DNA of 64,000 nt from Zymoseptoria tritici IPO323 (lineage: Eukaryota; Ascomycota; Dothideomycetes; Mycosphaerellales; Mycosphaerellaceae). Below the pieces are notes generated by a model that saw nothing but the letters and a program-made list of their open reading frames with translations, did no database searches and was not told the DNA's origin. Positions 55,536 to 64,000 of this stretch are shown here, piece after piece. Each line of letters begins with the position of its first letter. Position 1 is the stretch's first letter. The position numbers and the translations under genes are program-made. Location of the stretch: positions 124,001 through 188,000 of the forward strand of contig NC_018208.1 of assembly GCF_000219625.1 (NCBI RefSeq), written 5' to 3'.

Positions 55536-56067
55536 GTTCGGCAGAAGGACAGCGGAGCAGTTACGCTCGACAGGAGTGAGGAGGAGAGAGCATGCGGTAA
55601 AACGAGTGTAGGATGCAACGCGGTCTTGTCCAGAGGAGTCCAGAGGAGAGCAGTTGTCGTAGTGGAGAAAGATGATAAGGTCGACGGAGCTGTGAGGGTG
55701 AAACCGGTCGGAGATGAGTTCAAGCCACAGGTGGGGGGCTGATGAGAAATAAGAACAGTGGATGAATTGCAGGGATTCCGTTAGCGCTCTTTCGTGACCA
55801 TGCGTTGTTTCCCACTCCACACAACCTTTCTTTACCTGTGCTGTGCTGAGACGATAGAAACACACGGAATGGAAGGACTCTCTGCATCCTTGCTCGCTTA
55901 CGGTGCTCGGACTCTTCAGGCTCTTACCGCTATCGACACGGCCGATGAGCATTGCTCCTGCCTATTTCGTTGCCGCCGTACCAATAACGCTGTTCCTATC
56001 GTACGGACGCGCGCCCGATCGAAGAGATCAGAGACCAGAGACCCTCATCGCTGCAAGCGAAAATGCT

Positions 56068-56085
56068 GCGCCACAGCTGTGGCGC
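56068..56085. promoter_or_regulatory. perfect 18-bp palindrome
   Basis: GCGCCACAGCTGTGGCGC, followed after CAT by another half copy GCTGTGGCG. It lies about 530 bp upstream of the CP2 factor start, in its likely promoter region. Confidence 0.5.
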
Positions 56086-57351
56086 CATGCTGTGGCGTTC
56101 GAAAAGTCTAGAGCGATCGAAGTGAACTCACTCACCTTAGACTGGACGCTAGACTGAAGACCCGCATCTCGCATCTCTAGCGTCAGCAAGCTGTGGCTCG
56201 ACTCCTCTCTCGTTTCGAACGGAGGTAGCATACTCCGCTCTCGTGCCGCTTGCTGTCTCCACAAGAGAGAACGTCCGGGAAAGAACGGAAGTGCGTTTCG
56301 TCCTTCCTTCCATAGCGTATGAGCGAATGCAACTCAATCCGACCGTCGTACTTTTCGCCAAACGATAGCAAGATCGTCGTATCATCGAGATGACTGCTGC
56401 CCCGAATTCCCCTGCCCGGGCCCATGTCCGTCTAGTGCGTGTGCTGACAGCAGCTGCAGCGTTCTCCGCCACAAATCTAGGCTTGTATGCAGGGAGGGAG
56501 TATCATCACCCTCGCGAAAGCCATTCTTCCTGAGAGAGAAGAGAGCAGAGCAGAGTGTGGCAGCATCGGACGCTCCGACGACAGCGTGGTCAACCCTGTC
56601 CAGAACGCAGATCGACCCACATGCAACGCGAAGGAGCTTAGAGAAAAAGCAGCTGTGGCGGTGATGGAAATTCCAACCGAGAGGGTCAGAAATGTGGCAA
56701 AGCAGCCTCGAGTAATCAGCCGGTACATGGCGGTAGTGTTCTCCCCTTCACAATCCATTCGATCCACTTCGACACCATCGTCGTCGTAAGTGCCACGTCG
56801 TGGTTCGTTGTCGCTTGTGTCAGTCGTCGGTGCCGTGGCCGTGCTGTTCGCTTTGCATCACAGCTTTCCTCAGACCGCCCTACCGCAAGCGCCGCGGTCA
56901 AAGGGTCAACCCGGTAGTCTCTACCCGTCTGCCTGGTGCGCGGTGCGACCGTCGACGGCTAGCCACAGAAGCGCGTGCGTGAGCGTGAGCAGCACAAGTG
57001 AGCAAATTTGAGCCACTGTAATGATGTCTTCATCATTTGACATACACTGTTCATTGCACCCCACTCTTGTATTGTTGCAATGGCACATCCCGACCACGGC
57101 CCTTCTTTTCTCTGTTGTTCGGAAAAGTGCCGTTGGCTTCCAACTTGAAACAAATCCAAGCCTTTTAGTATGTTCGCTTCGCCATGTGCGCTCCGATTCG
57201 AGCTCCGCAGATGGGAATTTCCATCCTCAACCATTCACGATCGAAGAAGGCCTGGTTACAATGCTACTTTGCCCATTCGTATAAGATCTTCAGCGCTTCG
57301 GTGCCGAAGTCAATAATGTCCAGCGGACGACAATCTTGTCAGTGTACTGGT

Positions 57352-57615
57352 CGGTTCAATTACCTGTACGGCCATTGAAGCGTCCAGATACGGTACCTGT
57401 CCGTGTCAATAAGGCGGCCGGGTCAGGTCATCTGTCCGGCTACTGGAGCGTCCAGGTATGATACCCGTCCTCGTCAATAAGATGTTCGGCCAGCTTATCC
57501 GCATGGCATATTAGGCGTCCCTGTCCTCATCGGTAAGGTGGTCAGCCAAGTGACCTGTACGGCTATTCAGTGGCTGTCGAGGCGTCTGTGTACGGCTATT
57601 CCAGCGTCCATGTAC
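57352..57615. repeat. degenerate minisatellite, ~68-bp unit
   Basis: Two full units of 68 bp share CTGTNCGGCNA, GAGCGTCCAG and CGTGTCAATAAG/CGTCAATAAG at the same spacing. They are followed by shortened units (GGCGTCCCTGTCCTCATC..., CTGTACGGCTATTCAGTGG, GTGTACGGCTATTCCAGCGTCCATG). Confidence 0.6.
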
Positions 57616-59590
57616 CATAACCGCGCGCCGTAGGTTCAAACCATCCGATGCATCCGAGACATCCGAGTAGCCCTCTCCTCTCGGCCATGTGAGACAAGCC
57701 ATCGAGCAACGTGAGTAATGAATGCATGCACTCCTCGCGACAACGCCGAACACCAAGACCCGTGAGCCGTGTTCCGTCGTGCCGTGCAAGAATTAGAAGG
57801 AATGGCAAGTATAGTCGCGACGAAATAGTGCAAGTGAGCATAGCCGAAACATATCGGTTTGCAGAGCCCTCATCACAGCGGGACTGTGTCCCTCTCATCT
57901 CAATGCAATGCAATATCGATAGCCACGCCTGCACCATTGCAATAGCGCAGTCGTGGCTCCATTCTGTGGCGTCGTCGGAGCCTCCAGCCGACAAGTTGAG
58001 GCTGATGGTGATAATGAATGTACATGCATGGCATGGCCACGAGGAGGAGGATCTCTCCAACAGGTGTGGCGAGTGATATGTGGCGCAGTCAGTCTCCGCT
58101 TTTCCTCGCTCGAGAGCTTTCTCCATCATCATGCGCGACTGACGCCGTGGTCGGGCGTGTCTCCCGGTCCCACAGTCCCGAGCACGTACAACGGAGAGCT
58201 GACGCGGTCCTGCAGTGTGCTCCCACCTCGCCCTGTCCATCTGACCTGGACCTGGCGCTGATCTCAGTCGAACGTGGTAGTTTCTACTGAAGATCTTTTG
58301 TACCCGACCTAGCTTCAGGCGCGGACATGAATCCAGCCTTACTAAACTTGTGGCTGCCTCCACGCCCACACTTCTCCGTCGCCAGCTCAGCAGCTGGCAG
58401 CCACAACGTGCTACTAAGGTAAGCGAGCACAAACAGAGAGTGGTGCGCCTTTTCAAGCCTCGTCGACGTGGCTGTCTCCTCATCCGTAGGAATGGCTGGC
58501 ACGTTATCGTTTTCTCCGAAGCTGCGCCACACTCTGACCCGGAGCTAACGCCGAAACACTGACGAAAGGTGCCCCAATCGTTCAGCGGGGCCTTGTCCGT
58601 GTCGGAAACTTGCAAGGAATAGCAGAGTCATACAGACCGGCAGATGTCGGGAAGAGAAGTTTCGGAACATCTGCCCCGCTCTGATGATGGCACCGAGCAC
58701 TGAGCACATGCACCCACGCGCGCCCGCACGGTTCTTGTCGCAGTTTTAGAGGAGCGATGAAACAGACTTCTTTCTCATGGCATCCATGTTCGTAGGGCGG
58801 GACGCAAGCCACGTAGATATGTTCCACACCGAGGTGGATAATAAGGATGGCGGCATTTGGAGCACGGGATTGATGATGGAATCGCAGTACCTCCGTGCTT
58901 CCGCTCAAACTGCACCGTGCAAGCCAAGCGAGTGATCTGTACGGTGAAAGTTGCGCGGAGGATTGGGGAGATGTGCATCAGGCTCGTTGCTCTCACGATC
59001 TGTTTTGTCGACAATGTGTCTCCACGCTTCCGTACGTGCACCGCACGAGGTGGGCTGGTTCGGCGTGCTGCAATTTGAGCGGAAGGATGGATGTAGCTTG
59101 CGGTCGACATCTGGAGCACCGTGCTTTCCAGTGGAAGCACGGTCAGATCCGAGCATCAATATTGGGGTCTCACCTCGTGCGGTCCTGGGTCTCAACGAAG
59201 GCGCGGCGACGAAGCTGATTCCTGAGCGCACATATCGGACGCTACGAGACCTTGCGCCTGACCAGCACGTGCACCCGTGCATCTGTCACAAACTTCATGC
59301 ACAGCACGGTGATTGTGCGAGCGGTGAAACTGAGGGCGAAGCACCATGCTGCATCATCATGATCGATAGAAAGTCTGCTCAGCAAGCCACCCCCAAAACA
59401 TCAGTAGAGGTCGGTGTACATATTCCGTCAGGTCCGAGCGTTCGACATGAGATACCTCACAATCCTGAAACCATGAGAAGGTTTGTTGCGAAACATACCG
59501 CTCGAGAGCGCCAGCCAACGTAATTTCAACGTCAGCGGAGCAACCACTCCAGCCATCGCATCCGATGCCAGGCAAATTGAAGGAGGGCCA

Positions 59591-61568
59591 TCAGCATGGG
59601 CGGCTGTTCTCTCGACGAAGGTCGCCGCCATCAGATTGCATCGACATCGCGCTGTGACTGCTCTTTGCGCTCGATCGCCGCTCACCGCCTATGGAACCGG
59701 CCAGGCTCACTGTCTCACCGGCATTGGCAGCACGAGCAGCCGCAACAGCGAGACTGCTTGGACTGCCTCTTAGACTCATCGTGTGGTCCAGCAGTCGGTT
59801 ACTGCTCTTCGACTTGAGATTGCCAGCCATGGAGCTTACTTCGTAGCTCGAAGGTGTACGGCTCACGGATGGAGAACTGTAGACCGAGCTCGCACGGGAA
59901 GTGCTGCGTCTCACGTTTTCGTCCGAGTGCTGGATCACTGTGAGGAGACTTGACGACGAGTCCTCCCGCTCTTGTCTTGGTCGTGCTAAAGCGTTGAAGC
60001 TGAAGACTGGAGTTGGGATGCGGGACTGAGATCGTCCCTCCGAAACTGGAGCAGAAGTCGTTGGACTCGGAGCAACCGGCGAGAGAGAGCGATCCACGGC
60101 TTTCATCTTCGAATCGTCCAGTAATGTGCACAGGGAAACGCTCTTACGCAAGGTCTTCGTGATGTGCGGCGAGAGATTCTCAGATGGAATGAGCTGGGCA
60201 GCGAAGTCGTCTCCAGGTTCGAAGGAGAACCTCCGCTGTGACATGTCAACACTGAGCTGAGGCCTCAGCTTTTGCAAGAAACCCGATGCTCGCGTCATGA
60301 CGGTGGACCGTTTGACGATTGGATGTTGAGGAACGGTCTTGGACGAGGCTGCAGAATGGCTCGCCGATAGATTGATGCCCAAAGCGTTGGGCACGCTTGT
60401 AGTTCGGTCTACATGTTGGACAGGAGGACTTGGGAAGAGGTCCAGCAGCTGCGGCGTCGTTGTTCGAGGAGGTTCAACAATGCGACGGCGTGCAAGCGTG
60501 CTGGCAAAATTCTCGATGGCGGCTTCATTTCCCCGGGCAGAATTCGAATTGATTCGATTATCAGTGATCGTGGGATCATCGTCGGGCAGCGATTCATCCG
60601 CGCAACTCGAAGCTGAGAATGACTCCTCTGTCGTGCTGGAGTCTGTGCGAGGTCTGCGACGACCGCTCTGTCTTGCTGCCTGCTTCTCGAGCATCGAGGC
60701 CTCCCCCAGAGAAAAGCGCATATCCAGCGGTGGTGTGCCAAAGGGCAAGTCGTCATGTATGTTGGTCATGGACTTCTTCTGCGTCAGCTTTATCGACACT
60801 TTTCGATCTTGGTCGGACGGTGATTGAATCAATGGCTTCATCGTGGCTGCGAGGTATCAGCAGGAGTCGACATTTCCAAGAGGATTGATAGGACTTACCT
60901 CTTTGGTTGCTGAAAGTCTGATCCTGAATTCGTTGCGTCTTCTCGAGAAATTCAAAGATGGTCTCTTTTCTCTCCAGGCCACCCGCGTTACGATGCCGAA
61001 GTTTGCTGTCCTGCCGGGCCAGGGTGACTTCGGCCAGGCCTCTCTTGCTCGCCTTTGCTAGCAGCACTTCCAGTCTCTTCACTTCATCCTTGTAGTCCTG
61101 CTTCTCATCTTCCCAGTCCTTCTCCGCCATGTTGAACTTGGACGCCACCGCTTTGCACGTCGCCGTACGTGCATCGAGTTGTTGCTGGACCGAGAACTTC
61201 TCCTCCTTCAGCTTGTTGTAGCCTTCGAAGATGCGCATGAGTGAGCCGTTGAAGTGCACATCGAGATGGACGAACGGGTTCGACATGAGATGGCACATCA
61301 CTGCGTCCATTTCATCTTCTGGCTTTGGGTCGGGATACAGCTGATCGGATGGCCATTTAGGCAGTTGAGGGCCGGTCAAGTCATCGATAGATGGCGCAGG
61401 TTTCGAAGGCGGATTGAAGTACGATGACAGCTTCGGCTTGAGGCGCAGCTTGGGAGTCGTTGGCGAGAGCACATCGTCAGGCTCTTCGAAATCTGTAGTA
61501 GGAGTGGGCGCAGGCGTGCGGCTTCTCGCTGGTTGGATCTTTCGCCGCCATTGCTGTATGTCGGCCAT
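59591..61568 (-). CDS. unrecognised fungal coiled-coil protein
   Basis: Two exons, 61568-60899 and 60846-59591, with a 52-bp intron (GTAAGT), encode 641 residues. The N-terminus MADIQQWRRKIQPARSRTP is followed by a conserved-looking segment (NPFVHLDVHFNGSLMRIFEGYNK), then a coiled-coil (about residues 125-190: KEEKFSVQQQLDARTATCK, DWEDEKQDYKDEVKRLEVLL). The second exon is Ser/Arg/Pro-rich and probably disordered, with many potential phosphorylation sites (RRFSF, RKSVSL, RRSTSRASS). I do not recognise a family. It could be a cytoskeletal or signalling scaffold, but nothing in the sequence decides this. Confidence 0.7.
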
Positions 61569-62453
61569 GTCGAGGAATAGAGCGGCTGGTTGTTCAGAAC
61601 TTGTACATTGATGCCGCAGCAGGAGGTCGATGAGATGAATTTGGGTGGATGGGATGATGAAGTGAAGCTGACATAGCGTTCTTGCTCACCCGTCCTGGAT
61701 GATATTTCGCGGAAGGGAAGGCGCACATTGCACGACTACGGATATCTTCAGGTCTGCAGAACACGACAGATAGAGACAGAGATCTATGGAAAATGCATTG
61801 GAGATTCTGACATTGTACCGTGTGGCTGTGCCAACGATCGGTTTTTCATGCTACTTACTCTCGAGTGTCTTGCTGCGCGCCAACTCGGTGTCCCATATAT
61901 GAGAGACTTGCTTCAGCGTTCAGCCATCTGACTGATCGCACAAAGTACACGCCGCGCTCACCTTGCTCTCCAAATGCCTCTTCAGCTCTGGCAGCGTATC
62001 TTTCTGAGTTGTTACCACGTCTTCATGCACAAACGTCGACGGAGTACACGACGTCCGTGTTTGGTAATGAAATGGCAATGATCGATCTTGGCAAGTTTTG
62101 GATATTCCTTCAGTCACCGTTGCACAGAAATGCTAGGTGCTGTACACACATATGCCGGGTGCAGGGGAGGGGGGGAATGAGGAAGGATGGTTGTGGAAAA
62201 GGAGGAATGCTCTCAGGGTGGGGAGTGTTGTCGAAACTGGTATCAGTCCCTCAAGACCGAGACAGAGGTGGGTGTTTGCGAAGTGGCAGATCAGGCCTGC
62301 ATTTCAGCTATCCTCACGAGAACGCCGCTCGAAAAGCAAGTGCATCGTCCGAATGTCGTGTTGCGCCACCGCCGTGGCAGGAGTCCGTGATAAAGCCGTC
62401 GAGTAAATCCACCCGCTCAATGCTCCAGATCTTTTTCTTGACCATCATCTCGC
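61569..62453. other. no gene seen
   Basis: 885 bp between two minus-strand genes; must hold the promoter of the coiled-coil gene and the 3' UTR of RPL29. No other feature. Confidence 0.4.
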
Positions 62454-62874
62454 CTATGCCGCATCACGCTTGCCCTCCTTGACCTCCTTCTGTACAGTTG
62501 TTAGTCTTCAGCTCGTCATTGCGCGTCGTATCGTGTTGGACATACGAGTGCCTTCATTGTTCCATGAAGCGCATGTCTGTGGTTTCGTCGGAACTTGGGG
62601 TCGGTTCCTTTGAGCGACGGGTATCTGTTGGTCTTTGGCTTCTTGATACTGCGTGAACATCTCCGTCAGCTGTCGTCCTCCAACGCATTCTCTTCCTCCA
62701 TGTATGCCATGCTCATAGTTATGTCGGGTGGAAAGGTCGAGGAAATCGTTTCGGAGGATTCGTACCCGTTCTTGTGGTTCTTCTTCGACTGGTTGTGCTG
62801 CGACGAGTTCTTGGATTCTGTAGATGATTAGCACAGCTAGCAAGAATTCCTGCTAGAGTCGACATACTGGCCAT
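62454..62874 (-). CDS. RPL29: 60S ribosomal protein eL29
   Basis: Four exons on the minus strand, 62874-62868 (7 nt), 62817-62766, 62648-62546 and 62489-62454; introns of 50, 117 and 56 bp. The 65-residue product is a complete eL29: start MAKSKNSSQHNQSKKNHKNG, then KKPKTNRYPSLKGTDPKFRR, NHRHALHGTMKAL and the end KEVKEGKRDAA. Every junction keeps frame and restores family consensus, so the model is near certain, although no exon exceeds 103 nt. eL29 is a small basic protein of the large cytosolic subunit near the exit side. The 7-nt first exon followed by an early intron is typical of fungal ribosomal protein genes. Confidence 0.93.
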
Positions 62875-63330
62875 TGCGACGGTTGTGATGCGTGACTTGG
62901 GTTGCGAAGAAGTCAGATGTGTCGTGGTGCAAGCCGATGGAGCGAAGTCCACAATGCCAAGCAACCGAATTCTGCAGCAGCGAAGGCGTTCCTTCCAGTC
63001 CGCCAGAGAATCACGTGACGTGCGCGAAATGTGAAAGCGTCCCTGTCTCGTCGAAGAATGTATTGCACTGACACTCACCAGGCAATCACCCAAATCGAAA
63101 TCTATCATTTCTTGAAGCTCAAAATCATGTAATACATCAGTCTGCTCCAGACTACCCTATCCTTCGCGCCGAACCATCGAATTCAATATGCACAATGCTC
63201 ATCCCTTACTCTGCTTCATCCCAGCAACAGTAACGAGACCAACTTCAGTCCACTTCCATCGTCGAACTATCGGAACACGCCCATCCTCTCCAACTTTCTC
63301 TCACACTCATCTCATGTCATCCCCACTCAT
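62875..63330. other. intergenic, promoter of RPL29
   Basis: 456 bp between the aconitase stop and the eL29 start, both on the minus strand. No motif confidently recognised. Confidence 0.4.
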
Positions 63331-64000
63331 TCAAGCCTTGCCAGCGGCCTTCTTCGCCATGGTGTTGAGCGCACTTCCGTTGTGGAACCACTCAATTTGA
63401 GGCTCGTTGAAGGTGTGGCTGAGCGGGATCTCAAACTCCTTGCCGCCGTTTGCTGGGTGCACCTTCATGGTAAGAGGCTTGCCAACGGCGAGTTCAGTGC
63501 ACATGAGGTCAATCTTATCATCGGGCTGGATCTTCTCGTAGTCGGCCTCGTTGGTGAAGGTCAATGGAAGCATACCCTGCTTCTTCAAGTTGGTCTCGTG
63601 GATACGGGCGAACGAACGGGTGATGATGGCAAGACCGCCAAGATGTCTTGGCTCGAGAGCGGCGTGTTCACGGGAAGAGCCCTCACCGTAGTTCCAGTCT
63701 CCAATAACGACCCACTTGATGCCCTTCTTCTTGTAGTCACGGGCAGTAGCTGGGACAGCGTCGACGTCACCAGTCTCCTGGTTCTTGACCTTGTTGGCCT
63801 CGCCGTTGGCAATGTTGATGGCACCGATGAGCATGTTGTTCGAGATGTTGTCCAAGTGACCGCGGTACTTCAACCAAGGGCCAGCCATAGAGATGTGGTC
63901 GGTAGTGGTCTTGCCCTGGCACTTGATCAGGATTGGCATGTTTAGGGCGTCCTTGCCGTCCCAAGCCTCAAACGGCTCGAGAATCTGGAGACGGTCCGAG
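63331..64000 (-). CDS. ACO1: mitochondrial aconitase, C-terminal part (cut by window edge)
   Basis: The frame is open from the window end to a stop at 63331, 222 codons plus stop; the N-terminal two thirds lies beyond 64000. The visible part is the swivelling domain 4 and linker: [48 protein letters not shown], then [27 protein letters not shown], which holds the substrate-binding Ser-Arg pair of [23 protein letters not shown] and a C-terminal [11 protein letters not shown] follow. Aconitase isomerises citrate to isocitrate in the TCA cycle using a 4Fe-4S cluster whose cysteines lie in the missing part. The close match to mitochondrial aconitase rules out homoaconitase. Confidence 0.95.
   Translation of the reverse strand, partial: SDRLQILEPFEAWDGKDALNMPILIKCQGKTTTDHISMAGPWLKYRGHLDNISNNMLIGAINIANGEANKVKNQETGDVDAVPATARDYKKKGIKWVVIGDWNYGEGSSREHAALEPRHLGGLAIITRSFARIHETNLKKQGMLPLTFTNEADYEKIQPDDKIDLMCTELAVGKPLTMKVHPANGGKEFEIPLSHTFNEPQIEWFHNGSALNTMAKKAAGKA

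Larger units (their letters stand above)
55536..59590. other. long gene-free stretch upstream of the CP2 factor
   Basis: 4 kb upstream of a developmental regulator and downstream of the coiled-coil gene. Many medium-length frames, none with a family signature or coherent codon content. It contains an 18-bp palindrome (56068-56085) and a decayed ~68-bp repeat array (57352-57615). It may be a large regulatory region. Confidence 0.45.

Noticed and set aside
57596..58615. 339-codon minus-strand frame
   Set aside because: Composition is irregular, Arg/Cys/Leu-rich without domains, it overlaps the minisatellite, and no splice or promoter signals support it.

Overview
The window is filamentous-ascomycete nuclear DNA. 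The reasons are compact genes with 48-66 bp GT-AG introns and CTRAC-type branch sites, typical fungal families (HET/STAND-type NACHT-ankyrin protein, DUF3328/UstYa protein, GH75 chitosanase, Nab3, Hpc2), and transposon relics carrying the CpA-to-TpA signature of repeat-induced point mutation (RIP). A Dothideomycete, perhaps a plant-associated Mycosphaerellales species, fits best; this is inference from gene style, not proven.

Layout. 1-1.1 kb: RIP-degraded repeat with a possible 3' LTR. 2.3-17.1 kb: gene-rich. It holds a small cysteine-rich secreted protein, two tandem paralogues of a fungal F-box-like family, Vps71 (SWR1 complex), a NACHT-ankyrin STAND receptor with an apparent one-base frameshift, Nab3 (transcription termination), a mitochondrial GGQ peptidyl-tRNA hydrolase and an acyl-protein thioesterase. 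18-36 kb: accessory island. It holds a secreted precursor made of six near-identical KR-bounded repeats, a RIP-killed MULE transposon (48-bp perfect terminal inverted repeats, 9-bp target duplication), a DUF3328/UstYa-type protein with two HxxHC motifs, a second cysteine-rich secreted protein, a GH75 chitosanase, and a G1-peptidase fragment split by a 7.4-kb RIP-degraded LINE that carries a younger nested insertion. 36-48.6 kb: housekeeping genes: metallo-beta-lactamase-fold hydrolase, Rba50/RPAP1, Hpc2, mitochondrial uS2m, and a long unrecognised protein divergent from it. 48.6-64 kb: two long gene-free stretches around a CP2/Grainyhead transcription factor, then an unrecognised coiled-coil protein, ribosomal protein eL29 (four tiny exons), and the 3' part of mitochondrial aconitase running off the window.

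The most interesting signal is the pair formed by the KR-repeat precursor (18.1-18.9 kb) and the UstYa-like protein (23.8-25.1 kb). Known fungal dikaritin RiPP pathways (ustiloxin, phomopsin, asperipin) combine a signal peptide, Kex2-cleaved tyrosine-containing repeats and DUF3328 enzymes. Here the repeated core holds two tyrosines and the two genes are separated mainly by the MULE insertion. This is a candidate uncharacterised RiPP locus; the product is unknown.

Several gene models differ from simple open reading frames: eL29 (four exons), the CP2 factor (start codon in a 14-nt exon), uS2m (an in-frame 51-nt intron without stop), and the 964-residue protein at 45.6-48.6 kb (a 3' exon).
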